Source: Fragilaria radians (lineage: Eukaryota > Bacillariophyta > Fragilariophyceae > Fragilariales > Fragilariaceae). Taken from it: DNA of 25,476 bases. The stretch is from assembly GCA_900642245.1 (NCBI GenBank), contig CAAAJI010000283.1, positions 38,529-64,004 on the forward strand. Reading direction: 5' to 3'. The notes below the pieces were generated by a model. The model was not told the origin of the DNA and ran no database searches. It saw only the letters and a program-made list of their open reading frames with translations. Shown here one piece after another: positions 1 to 9,026 of this stretch. The position numbers were made by a program, and so were the translations under genes. Numbering within the stretch: position 1 is the first letter of the stretch; every line of letters starts with the position of its first letter.

Positions 1-87
1 CATCAGAAGAAATCAACGTTAGCATAATGATGAATTCTTCTTATCAAAATTATTTGATACTTTAAAGAAATTTAAATGATTATTTGA

Positions 88-560
88 TTATGTAGCAGTA
101 TTCACTGCCTTTCTTGCTTTCGAACCAATTGTTTTTAAATTTATTTGAACCAAGGCAACCATTACACTCCAAATTTTTGCTACTATGTCATCCGATAATT
201 TCATGTCATCATCATTTTTTACAATGTGGTGAACTACTTCCTCAAATCCCAATGAGAATGATCGAGAAGAATTACTTGCGGTATCCATTGCGCGTGATCG
301 CATTTCGTTTTTGTCCACTCACATTTAAGGAGGATGTCATCAGATGTTACCTTATCAAAAACATTGCAACTTTGATCATGAATAAAGCCACTAAAAAGAT
401 ATATTGAATTTCCTTGTTTCAAATTCTTGTTTAGTGATTCAGCTCAGATTCCATGGATAATCTTTCAAACCGCATTTTCAATTCTTCATGTAATTTGTCA
501 ACTTCTGCTGTATGCTAAGAAGGCAAAATGTGAGATTTTAATCTGATTAACATTTTGATA
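88..560 (-). pseudogene. decayed hypothetical gene, no recognised family
   Basis: Three coding-like minus-strand segments follow each other in different frames. The first (about 445-515) is charged and coiled-coil-like (VDKLHEELKMRFERLSMES). The second (234-422) includes FSGFIHDQSCNVFDK. The third (88-318) includes SFSLGFEEVVHHIVKNDDD and ends in a basic tail. The 234-422 and 88-318 segments join through a one-base shift near 318. I do not recognise the family. A short intron near 495-540 is possible but I could not define it. This may be a relic of a cellular gene or of a mobile element. Confidence 0.3.
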
Positions 561-1079
561 GATAATTGGATCTTGTATTGAGTCGGAGTGCTACATTATT
601 CAAGTAATTTGAACCGTAGCAGCCATGCCAAAATTAGTATTTTTCTGCCTTAGAAATTTCAAATTCTTTCGATTGACAAACAACATCACTTACCCAATTT
701 TATGAGGGGAATGAAATGTACACTTAAACCTATACTAGCTGTGAGATGTGTAGATATAAGATATAAAGAAATATCCGTATCGTATTAACAATAAGGGATG
801 TCTCCGATAAGGGTACACAGATACATCTCATTACCTATTAATATCTTGATAACCTCATAATCGCTCATAGCCATCAAAACATTTTTGTAGTAAGGGCTTG
901 TTATCAAAGTAAGGTTTTTTTATTCGATAAAGCCTTTTTCTTCATACACCTAGATATGCCAATCTCAAGCGGATTCGCTATATTCCGATTCTATTTTTTA
1001 AAATATCACTTGTATGGTAGAATGACTGGTCAGATTGTTTGACACATGGACCATGATCCGGTCATGTATCATTGCTTAT
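561..1079. other. AT-rich stretch without recognisable gene
   Basis: Both strands are full of stop codons in all frames and I see no conserved domain, RNA gene or clear repeat. The composition is AT-rich like the flanking intergenic DNA. Confidence 0.5.
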
Positions 1080-1325
1080 TCTGTCAACCTAACTTCACTC
1101 TCATTCTTCAAGGGTGATAACTCATGCATTTGGGTTTTCCTTCTTGATACATTGATTGAACATCCATTCTGTTTCACTAGGGAAGGCACAGAGGTTGGAT
1201 CATATGTATTCTTCAACCTTTCCCAGGTCATGGCTGCTTTACCTTGTGTATCATACTTGCTGTTGCACCCTTTAGGATGTTGAAAGCAACTTTGCCACTA
1301 CTAGTCCTCACATTGATGGATGAAG
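1080..1325 (-). pseudogene. Copia gag fragment (UBN2-type) relic
   Basis: Read on the minus strand, this stretch gives VAFNILKGAT, then after a frameshift KAAMTWERLKNTYDPTSVPS. This matches the conserved block of Copia/Ty1 gag (UBN2 family), where a W-x-x-L-K-x-x-Y-x-P motif is typical. The younger Copia element in this window has the same block (AWKHLIDKYEPSTANA) near 16030-16080, but the two are clearly different families by sequence. No LTRs or other retroelement domains were found beside it. It is isolated, frameshifted and about 80 codons long. Nothing else recognisable lies between it and the receptor pseudogene. Confidence 0.6.
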
Positions 1326-1569
1326 TTAAAAATTGAAAAAATGACAATTTTGGGTTAAGTTGTGAATAAAGAAAACAACTATTTAGGATTACGTGACTCT
1401 TAAGATTTAGATTACAAAAATTAAATACATCAGAACAATATTTACTATTGCAATAATTTCATCATTCAAAAATCAAAAAGTAACGCAAGATTTGAGCAGC
1501 CAAAACTGAGTGAGGTAGAGACCGCAATATCATCATCAAAAGCAACACTCCCGTTGAGATTTCCCGCTT

Positions 1570-2666
1570 TCATGCAGGACTGGTTGAATCAAAACTATCT
1601 TGACTTCTTCCAATTAGATCAGTATTCAAATTGACCGGTAGTCTTGAGAGTTCAGGAGCAAAATCACTGTCTTCTGTAGGATATTCTTGAGATTTCACTC
1701 CAAAAACAATCCGCCAAATCAAGATATGAAGTGAGCTTGAGTCTCCTTCCTTTTCTCTTTTTGAAATGATTCGGGGACGAATGTAGATGAAGAAGTTAAA
1801 GACTCCTTGTAAGGGAATAAAGAATTTGACAAGTATTCCCAAAATGAATCGTACAGTTCGATCATAGCTTGTAATGTTCTGCGTGATGACAACTAAGGTG
1901 AAGGGAATTAATGATGCGGCAATGTAGAGAATGGATTGCATAGCTATTTGCTTGGTTCTTTCGTCCGCGCGTTGGTGAATGCGTCTTGATGACGTTGCAG
2001 CAAAAGTCTTTCGTACGCGATACACAATCATGATCATGCATATTGAAATTCCGAGGAAAGGAATCACTCCAAGATAATTAGTAATGCAGGCAGAATTATC
2101 ACAGCTGTCAACCCCCGAGTGCATTCACCTATGTCAAGCGCTGAGCATCCAGGTGGATATGAATACACATAGCACCAACCTCCATCGAAAAGCAAAGGAT
2201 TTAATGAATCAGTCAATAAGGACCAGACTGCAATTCCGATAGGCGTGCAAAGAGATGTTGTGTGTATGAATGGTTCGAGGTGGGATGCAATGAAATCCTG
2301 GCTTTTCCCGTAGCATATGATAAACAGAAAGTATAAAGCAAGCCCAAAGTTATAAAGATGCTGTGATCCGAGAAGTAGCGTCAGAAATCCAGCTGCCTTA
2401 CAAGAGGCTGTATTTCCTACCGCACCCCAAAATATACCTTCTGGAACTGCTAGAAAACTGAGGGCAAAGTCTAAAGAAGCTATGCAGTCGACAATGGAAA
2501 CAGCAAACAATATGCGATGATAGACAAATTTCAGCTTTTCTTGACGATCTCTCCATATAATCGAAATAATCAGAGACGATCCAACAAACGAAGACAATCC
2601 TGAAATTAGTGATGCAACGACTAGTACAACTTGTTGAGGAATGGTGTAGAAAAAATCAGCATACAT
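1570..2666 (-). pseudogene. seven-TM receptor paralogue, frameshifted
   Basis: This is a near full-length paralogue of the receptor at 4293-5381, in the same orientation and about 1.6 kb downstream of it. The 200-codon N-terminal part (2064-2666) covers TM1 to the start of TM5. The 184-codon C-terminal part (1570-2124) covers TM5 to the tail. They are in different frames. Aligning the two copies by eye over about 2057-2092 shows one base missing here, which causes the shift. Either side of that point the protein stays similar to the intact copy: the TM3 Cys (NTASCKAAGF), the ECL2 Cys (GGWCYVYSYPPGC), RVRKTFAA after TM5, and PLQGVFNFFIYIRPR in TM7. The clean conservation means it was lost recently or the deletion is a sequence error. 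As read it would give a truncated five-TM product. Confidence 0.82.
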
Positions 2667-4292
2667 GGCATTGAACGGCGTTGAATAAGAGCATTAGTAG
2701 TAGTGGATACGTCGGCAGTACAGTATATGTTAAATTACAATTAATGAGGGTGACGTAAGAATGAATCGAAGGTTTAGAAAAATTCAGCGAATGTTTTTGA
2801 TACTACACGTTCTACTTCTAAATAGTACCCCTTAGTATTGCTAGGTAGATGTAACGTAGATTTGGAACAGTACGAGATTGTTTCGAAAAACAATTCCGTT
2901 GTACTTTCTGTAGTATTGTTTACGCTAAAAAGGAGTACACTTTGTACTAAAAATTACAGATTCTACAGATGAGCAGCACAGCAACACTAGTTCGCAAAAA
3001 AACATTTCTTGACTAATATCATTTCTTTATCAAACGGACAAATTATGGTAAGGAAACAATATAGTTGCAAGAGGAGCTGGATAGCATGTGAATGCTGTTT
3101 GTTGGATGAAGTTGCGATGCTGTCACCCCAAAACTGAAACTTGGAAGGTTAAACAAACTCCAATTTTACAAGAAAGCTATCTTGTTTTTTGTACCAAACC
3201 TTAGAAAACCTCACCGGATGGAAGGCAACGCTACAATGGGCATGGACATTAATTCATGATAAATATGGTGGAAAAAAGAGATAAGAATATAAGATGTAGT
3301 ATCAATGGCAATAAGTGCTTTGGCAAAAAAGGAATTTAGAATTTTGATGCATTCCTGCACAATGAGGAGAAAGAGGCTTATTCAATAAAATGGGCAGTTA
3401 CACTGGAACACCAAGGATCTTTGTTTCAAATGAAAAGCAGACAGACTACCGTTTCCAGTGGTTTGTGTCTGCTGTAACAAGAAAGACCATAGATTAAAGG
3501 ATCAATTTGACTGAATCAGGGGTATGGCATTGTGGTATGGGCTGAATCTGTAATCATAAAGACAAACACTGCTGAGCTAGAGATACTGTAGCTACCACTC
3601 ATGGACTGCTACGTCAAAATTGCTGTCCACAAAATTGAGCTTGTTATGCTCCTTTCTTTCACTCCTCAATAAGTTGACTGCAACCAAGGAATAAATGTTG
3701 CAATAAAATCAAAGAGAGTATATATATAGATTGGATCTAACGCTCTGTGAGGCAATAATCACCAATAAATTTGGAATTAACGGGTGATCTTTCTGAGGTA
3801 TGAAGAGAATCACCTAAAGGTGTTTGACAGAATAAGACTAAACTGTAATGATGGAATCTAACCAAATCATCAAATCAATAAGATTTCGAGAAACGTATAC
3901 GATAAACAAACTGGAAATTCCAGTGATATGAATGATCTCTAGAAAGAAAATCATGTATAACAAGGTAAATTCCGAAATACATACTACTAAAATAGTCCAT
4001 CTCATTAGATTAAGAATTTAATGATGGTTAAAATGTACATGTTAATATCTGAATGCCTCGGAAAATAAAAAAGGTAATGCTTTCACACTGGCAACCAGAA
4101 TAATTGATACTTCAATATATCCATCATTCAAACTAGAAAATTGCGAAAGATTCGATCCGCCAAATCTGTATCCGATTGGAACAATATTTGTGAAAACTCA
4201 ACAAAGATTCTCATGCGTTGCCATTTCATTGACGCTAGATATCGCAAAAATTGCCATAGAGAGCAAAAACAACTTTGGGATTACCCGCTACT
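2667..4292. other. intergenic region between the receptor paralogues
   Basis: No gene can be supported in these 1.6 kb. The first 100 bases resemble the 5' flank of the other receptor copy. Plus-strand frames at about 3350-3700 look weakly coding (for example TDYRFQWFVSAVTRK), but they carry many stops and match nothing I know. A sequence at about 3731-3765 (TTGGATCTAAC followed by TGAGGCAATAATCA) recurs in diverged form at about 7207-7240. The last 70 bases resemble the 3' flank of the downstream receptor copy, so the duplicated unit is slightly longer than the gene. Confidence 0.5.
2741..2758 (-). promoter_or_regulatory. shared upstream box with TGACGT/ACGTCA core
   Basis: The plus strand reads TTAATGAGGGTGACGTAA here, about 75-92 bases upstream of the start codon of the frameshifted receptor. 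The intact paralogue has TTAATGAGTATTACGTA at almost the same distance. The TGACGT core here is the classical CRE/bZIP half site, and CRE-like elements are known in diatom CO2/cAMP-responsive promoters. The shared position could simply be leftover similarity from the duplication, so a regulatory role is inference. Confidence 0.3.
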
Positions 4293-5381
4293 TCATGCAG
4301 GAGTGGTTGATTCAAGACTACGTCCATTTAGATCAGTTTGGGAATAGGCAGGTAGTCTTGAGAGTTCAGGAGCAAAATCACTTTCTTCAATAGGAGGACC
4401 TCGAGATTTCCGTTCAAAAACGATATTCCAAATCAAAATATGAAACGAGCTTGAGTCTCCGTCTTTTTCTCTTTTTGAAATAACTCGGGGACGGATGTAG
4501 ATGAAGAAGTTAAAGACTCCTTGTAAGGGAATAAAGAATTTGACAAGTAATCCCAAGATGAATCGTACTGTTCGATCATAGCTTTTAATGTTCTGTGTGA
4601 TGACGACTAAGGTGAAAGGTATTAGTGTTGCGGCAATGTAAAGAATGGATTGTATAGCTGTTTGCTTGGTTCTTTCGTCGGGGCGTTGTTGCATGCGTCT
4701 TGACATTGACGCAGCAAAAGTCTTTCGTACACGACAGACAATCATGATCATGCATATCACAATTCCGAGGAAAGGAATAGTTCCAAAGAAAACTACCATT
4801 ACAGGTAGAATTATCACAGCTGTTAATCCCCGAGTGCATTCGCCTATGTCAAGCACTGAGCATCCAGGTGGATATGGATAGACATAACACCACCCTCCTT
4901 CAAAAAGTATAGGGTTTAAGGATTCTGTCACTAAAGACCAAATTGCGATTCCAAAAGGTACATAAAGTGATATTGTGTGTATGAATGGTTCAATATGCGA
5001 TGCAATAAATCTTTGACTTTTTCCAAAGTAAATAATCAGCAGAAAGTATATTGCCAGCCCAAAGTTGTAAAGGAATTGTGAACCAAGAAGTAGCGTTATA
5101 AATCCAGCTGCCTCACACGAGGCTGTACTTCCTACCGCACCCCAAAATATACCTCTTGGAACAGCAAGAAAACTGAAGGCAAAGCTTAAAGCTGCTATGC
5201 AGTCGACAATCGAAGCAGCAAACAATATGCGGTGATAAACAAATTTGAGTTTTTCTTGACGATCTCGCCATATAATCAATATAATCAGAGCTGATCCAAC
5301 AAAGGAGGACAATCCTGATATTATTGATACAACGACTAGCACAACTTGTTGAGGAATGGTGTAGAAAACGTCGGCGTACAT
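4293..5381 (-). CDS. seven-transmembrane (GPCR-like) receptor
   Basis: This is a 362-residue, intronless, intact ORF. Hydrophobic segments lie at about residues 10-37 (TM1), 50-74 (TM2), 90-118 (TM3), 133-152 (TM4), 186-215 (TM5), 241-263 (TM6) and 273-296 (TM7). Typical GPCR features are an Asp in TM2 (D60, SIVDC), a Cys at the top of TM3 (C89) that can pair with a Cys in loop 2 (C165, GGWCYVYPYPPGC), a basic third loop (RVRKTFAASMSRRMQQRPDER) and a TM7 end FNFFIYIRPR in place of NPxxY. The overall plan resembles orphan receptors abundant in diatom genomes that are usually annotated as cAMP-receptor-like or family 1/2-like GPCRs. It should act in a membrane, probably the plasma membrane, signalling through G proteins or related partners; the ligand is unknown. 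There is no obvious cleavable signal peptide. A broken tandem paralogue lies downstream. Confidence 0.85.
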   Translation of the reverse strand: MYADVFYTIPQQVVLVVVSIISGLSSFVGSALIILIIWRDRQEKLKFVYHRILFAASIVDCIAALSFAFSFLAVPRGIFWGAVGSTASCEAAGFITLLLGSQFLYNFGLAIYFLLIIYFGKSQRFIASHIEPFIHTISLYVPFGIAIWSLVTESLNPILFEGGWCYVYPYPPGCSVLDIGECTRGLTAVIILPVMVVFFGTIPFLGIVICMIMIVCRVRKTFAASMSRRMQQRPDERTKQTAIQSILYIAATLIPFTLVVITQNIKSYDRTVRFILGLLVKFFIPLQGVFNFFIYIRPRVISKREKDGDSSSFHILIWNIVFERKSRGPPIEESDFAPELSRLPAYSQTDLNGRSLESTTPA

Positions 5382-5454
5382 GTCATGGACTTGTGTTGAA
5401 AACGGAAAAACAAACGTTCTACTGGATATTTGACAGTGCAGTTAGGCTTGAAAG

Positions 5455-5471
5455 TTAATGAGTATTACGTA
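5455..5471 (-). promoter_or_regulatory. shared upstream box with TACGTA core
   Basis: TTAATGAGTATTACGTA on the plus strand lies about 74-90 bases upstream of the receptor start codon. The TTAATGAG arm and the ACGT core are shared with the box upstream of the paralogue at 2741-2758. In this copy the core is the palindrome TACGTA, not TGACGT. It is a candidate regulatory site, but conservation by shared descent cannot be excluded. Confidence 0.28.
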
Positions 5472-5481
5472 GGCTAGGAAA

Positions 5482-5760
5482 ATTTTAAAGGTAAATTCAA
5501 CTGGTGTATTTGGTTGCCATGACTATCAGTGCATTTGATGGTGCCATGACTATCAGTGTATTTCTTCTCCATCCAATTCACAATGTAGTAGGTATCAAAT
5601 ATCCCATCATAGTCAGCAGTTTGCTCCTCCCACCGTTGATGTTTTACGTTTTGCGCATGTTAGAAAACTCTTCCACAGTCAATTTACAAAAATTAGATTT
5701 AAGATTCAAATATTCAGAAGTGAATTTAGATTCTCATCCCTCTTTATCTAGCAAAACTTA
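5482..5760 (-). pseudogene. coding-like minus-strand relic, unidentified
   Basis: Minus-strand frames read plausibly as protein with at least one frameshift. One part gives LTVEEFSNMRKT. The next gives HQRWEEQTADYDGIFDTYYI followed by VNWMEKKYTDSHGTIKCTDSHG. The TDSHG duplication comes from a 27-bp tandem repeat at 5516-5563. It sits immediately downstream of the Copia pol relic at 5900-7010 and might be its 3' part, but I see no RNase H motif and cannot name the family. The overlapping 85-codon plus-strand ORF (5504-5761) looks like a shadow. Confidence 0.3.
5516..5563. repeat. 27-bp tandem duplication
   Basis: GCCATGACTATCAGTGCATTT at 5516-5536 recurs at 5543-5563 with one C-to-T difference, giving a period of 27 bp. 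On the minus strand it duplicates a TDSHG-containing peptide and preserves the frame. Confidence 0.7.
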
Positions 5761-5899
5761 AATTTCTCATCGGTAACACTAAAGCTATCTCTTATGGTTG
5801 AATAAAATGATTTCCATCCGACACCTTTACTATCTCAAATATTCAGGCATTCATTTCTCCTAGAACATTCACTACACGTTTTTCATACGTCTCCTTGTT

Positions 5900-7010
5900 C
5901 ACAATCATGTAAAACCTTCTGAATTGTGTTCGCTAGCCCTTACCAACACTATCTTCTTTCATGAATCCATCTTGAACATGCTTTGAATTAAAGTGATTAT
6001 GACTCCAGCACATGCATTGTCCGCTATAATCATTACTCTGATAACAATTGGTAACTTTGCGGGAATTTCGAGTTCTCTTAGGATATAGAACATTATCAGC
6101 TGCCTCGTTTGCGCAGTTCATATACTTTGACAATTCCACAAGCTTTAGCAACATTCCAACACCAGACCTTGACCATGTTTGATTTTCTGAACTAATCTTT
6201 TTTCAATCATTTGTGCGCAAAATTTTGAATCGTGTTGTGCCAGGCATTCTGCATCTACTTTCCACCTTTCTTTCTTCTCCAATCTTTAATTCCAAAATAT
6301 TAATCAAGTGATGTTGTGACTATTCATTTTGATGCGGTAACTTAGAATATCTTTATCATAACCTTTGATTCAAACTTATGTAGCTTAATCCATGCACAGT
6401 TTATTGAATCCTCCCCTCTCATAAGCAAGTAAAGCAATCATCTATGTTGATTACCATCATTACTATGCCAAATTTTAGGTTTTTCACCTACAAAGACGTA
6501 TTTACTATTCCGTTGATTGTTTCTTAAAAGCAAGGTATTCCGTATTATTTGCCTTCATACCGGTTAAAACTTCCATAAAAATTCTTTCTTCCAAATCACC
6601 TTGCAAAAATGCAGTCTTGATAGAAATAATTTTACCTTTCAAATTCCCAACCATCATTGTTGAGCACTGGAGTAAAACTATCAGTGAAGTGAACTTGACT
6701 GTGCTACTAATCTTGCAAAAATACCATTTCTCTTAAAATTGAAAACCAATTAACTTTTCACACACTTTCTAACTCTCGAAATATCTTTCTTTTGAATTGT
6801 TCCCAGACCTTCTTATTCTTCGTGGCCTCAAATTCTATATTGATGATTAAATCCCGGTTTCTTCAAAATCTACTGCATCTTCTGGATTTTCCGTTGTAAA
6901 GAATTCAATATCTGCATCGTCCAAAATAACTCCCTCCCTGAATCTATGGTTTCAACAATCCTCTATGCTTCTGGATTGAACTAACTTGTAAGTCTTTTTT
7001 AAACCTTTTT
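5900..7010 (-). pseudogene. Copia reverse transcriptase / RNase H relic
   Basis: The minus strand carries an ordered but heavily frameshifted Copia pol. At about 6860-6960 there is an acidic linker (DDADIEFFTTENPEDAVDFEE). At about 6690-6850 comes the N-terminal RT block (NWFSILRENGIF, ARLVAQ). At about 6480-6640 is the diagnostic RT block KTAFLQGDLEERIFMEVLTG. At about 5933-6200 is the end of the RT connection region, with GVGMLLKLVELSKY and LYPKRTRN, corresponding to the usual 'S.V..LS.F...P...HW.A..R.LRYLKGT' segment. The catalytic YVDD region was not found in readable form between them. It is older than the Copia element at 12087-16684 and shows no LTRs. Confidence 0.68.
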
Positions 7011-7791
7011 TAAAAGACTTTGATTTGCAGCTCTTTTTAGTGACATATATGATTGGCAATTTATGGATGTGAGAAAAGTGATGAGAACCTATCCTATTAC
7101 CATTACTTTTAGTAAATTAACATAGTTATTACAATGAAAGTGTGGTGAGGTATTACAACAACATAGAGGCGGTTGCATTCCTTCTTAGGGTGATATTTTG
7201 ATCATTGGATCTAACATTTTATGAGGTAACAATCAGAAAGATAAGTAGGAAAATGGGTAATCACTGTAGTTTTGGGAAAGGAAGAAACCCACCTCAAGAT
7301 GCGCGCCAGAATCATTGTGGAGGGTGGAGCAGAGGGTGGAGTGGAGGATGGGGCGGAGGGTAGAGGTGCTTCACACAACCCTGCAGTGATGAACTCCATC
7401 TCTGCAGGTGCAACCCTGTCTCCTTTGCCACAAAATCTTATTGATTTTTGGCAGGAGTACAGTGAGGGAATCTGAGGAGAAAACTTTTAAGTTTATTCTC
7501 TTTTTCTGAGCGGGGTTTGCCGTACGGTACTCCCTACGGTATTTCTCGGAAGTTGCTTTAGTTTTCGTCTTACTTTTTAGTTACTAAAGATCTATCTGAC
7601 TCAGATCTTCTTCCTTCCTTCAGTCTGACTCAAGCTTAACAAACAAGTAGTTTTAATCATCTTATAAGGTAACTTTTGGAATCTATTTCTAAAAGCTAAC
7701 AAGCCGTGAGGCACAGTACATTTACTCCTCCATCTTCTCGAATCCGTTTTGTTCCTGACCAGTCAGATCTCTCTCTTCCTTCCTTATCAGC
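7011..7791. other. leader-like region before the gag-like gene, no clear gene
   Basis: No gene is supported. A 67-codon plus ORF (7272-7475) is rich in Gly/Glu because of GGTGGAG-type repeats at about 7318-7360. Another frame there gives a GW-rich peptide, and neither is convincing. A 35-bp sequence at about 7207-7240 (TTGGATCTAACATTTTATGAGG) resembles one at 3731-3765. A partial dyad with CCGTACGG lies at about 7519-7545. The region may be the 5' part (LTR or leader) of the retroelement whose gag starts at 7792, but no matching second LTR is present. Confidence 0.35.
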
Positions 7792-8441
7792 ATGAGCTTA
7801 GCCAACTGCCCATTCTCAATCTTTCCAAAGAAAGAAGACCCTAATTTGATCTGTCAAAAGGACCAATACGTTTCCATTGAAATTCCACTGGATCCCAGCA
7901 ATCCTAACTCACAAAAGATCACACATGAACATCCAAAGTTGAATTCCACCAAGATTAAAGATATTCTTGAATTCTTTCGTACTTTTGACAATGTCGTGAA
8001 GACTTTGGCTCTTCCAGAAGGCACACAATGCTTTTGTCTCATTCCAGCAATGATGGGCTACAATGCCCAAAAAATGTGGTTTGATATAAGAACAAATCAC
8101 GGTGCAAATCAGTGCCAAGAAGCGCTTGAACAATGTGTTGAGCAATTCCTCTTATTATTTATGGAAGAAGATGTCTCACTGGACATCAAAGAATGGATGT
8201 CCAAGGTGAAGAAGCCTTGCAGTAAGTCGGTACAAGATTTTGTCCATCGTACAAAGCAATGTACGACAACTTCATGTCATTTCACCATGGTAAAGTGTAT
8301 AAAAAAGAGCAGGTGTATACACCTGCTCAATTTCTTTCTATCACCCCTAACGACGTTTTACAATGGATGAATTTCAGGTGCTTTGGGACTCCTGATCCGC
8401 CTTCTGATGCCAAGCAAACTTTGGTACGGCCAAAATTTTGA
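7792..8441 (+). pseudogene. retroelement gag-like protein, frameshifted
   Basis: The first ORF (7792-8370) starts with MSLANCPF and contains an alpha-helical capsid-like region (DILEFFRTFDNVVKT, LIPAMMGYNAQKMW, FLLLFMEE) ending in KKPCSKSVQDFVHRTKQ. This pattern resembles gag proteins of LTR retroelements, where a V-x-D-F-V-x-R block follows the helical core. A frameshift near 8255 moves the reading to the frame of 8259-8441 (MYDNFMSFHHGKVYKKEQVY, PNDVLQWMNFRCFGTPDPP). That second half resembles a different repetitive protein family that I cannot name, so the gene may be chimeric. Similar residues continue weakly to the transposon insertion at 8576. No zinc knuckle, protease or pol follows. 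Confidence 0.5.
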
Positions 8442-8575
8442 AATTTTGGAAGAAAGCCTTGTTGTTGTTTGATGGAATGGAGTAGGACTTGGGAAGGTAA
8501 GTCACTCGGAGACTAACAGTGAAAAAAAATCGAAATTGTTAAGCAGCAGGTGCTTGTGGCAGAGAGACAAGACTA

Positions 8576-8608
8576 CCGTCTTCCCAAGAAATAACAGAAT
8601 TGTGTTAT
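8576..8608 (+). repeat. left terminal inverted repeat of the pogo-like element
   Basis: It begins CCGTCTTCCC and ends ATAACAGAATTGTGTTAT. It matches the reverse complement of the right end with two substitutions and a one-base length difference. The inner 14 bases (AACAGAATTGTGTT) form an imperfect palindrome that recurs within the element. Confidence 0.9.
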
Positions 8609-8682
8609 ATTTAAGTTTCATGAAAAAAGCAGAAATTGAAAACATTAAGACTTATGTTTGAATATAACACCATTTTTTATAT

Positions 8683-8696
8683 AACACAATTGTGTT
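8683..8696. repeat. subterminal palindrome AACACAATTGTGTT
   Basis: This is a perfect 14-bp palindrome about 105 bases inside the left end. The same sequence with one mismatch occurs inside each TIR, giving at least three copies in the element. It is a candidate transposase-binding site; that function is inferred from position and repetition only. Confidence 0.5.
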
Positions 8697-8717
8697 GTAT
8701 TTGAATATAAGACTACC

Positions 8718-9026
8718 TTAGTTATCCAGGATTTTAATTGCGTAGTAGTCACCGGATTTGGCTAGAACAACATTCATAGTTGGACATTCAACTGCATACA
8801 TAAAAACAGATTGCTTATTGATATCATGAACTTCAATACTCCAGTTGTGAAAGGAAGAGGCTGAATAAATCTCCAATTCACTACCACTGCAATCATCATT
8901 GAGCAACGAATCAAAATATGCTGAATCTGTAATATCTTGAATATTTGCATTTTGTTTCATATATGCAACAAGTTGATCTCGATACTGCTTCCATCTATTG
9001 CTGCTGCCATACAGCTTTTGATTCAA
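8718..9026 (-). pseudogene. OTU-like cysteine protease segment downstream of the transposase
   Basis: The reading begins directly after the transposase stop, in the same frame, at a TTG codon. LNQKLYGSSNRWKQYRDQLV followed by AYMKQ resembles the OTU block that follows the catalytic Cys (L-x-x-Q-L-Y-G, then L-R-x-x-V-x-x-Y-I). SGSELEIYSASSFHNWSIEV resembles the W-G-G-E-L-E-L-x-A-L-A block. The end, SGDYYAIKIL, resembles the G-x-H-Y-D catalytic His motif. Upstream, SSTLFE-stop-L takes the place of G-N-C-L-F-R-x-L. If so, the catalytic Cys is Thr and the His is Tyr, so any protease activity would be lost in this copy. The OTU assignment rests on motif spacing seen by eye. Confidence 0.5.

Noticed and set aside
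1035..1283. Plus-strand 82-codon ORF as a small membrane protein
   Set aside because: The opposite strand gives a recognisable Copia gag block, so the plus ORF is antisense noise.
3350..3700. Possible decayed transposase in the receptor intergenic region
   Set aside because: Some frames look protein-like, but stops are frequent and no motif of a known transposase could be lined up.
4585..4881. Small ORFs on both strands inside the intact receptor gene
   Set aside because: They overlap the receptor frame and are explained as shadows of it.
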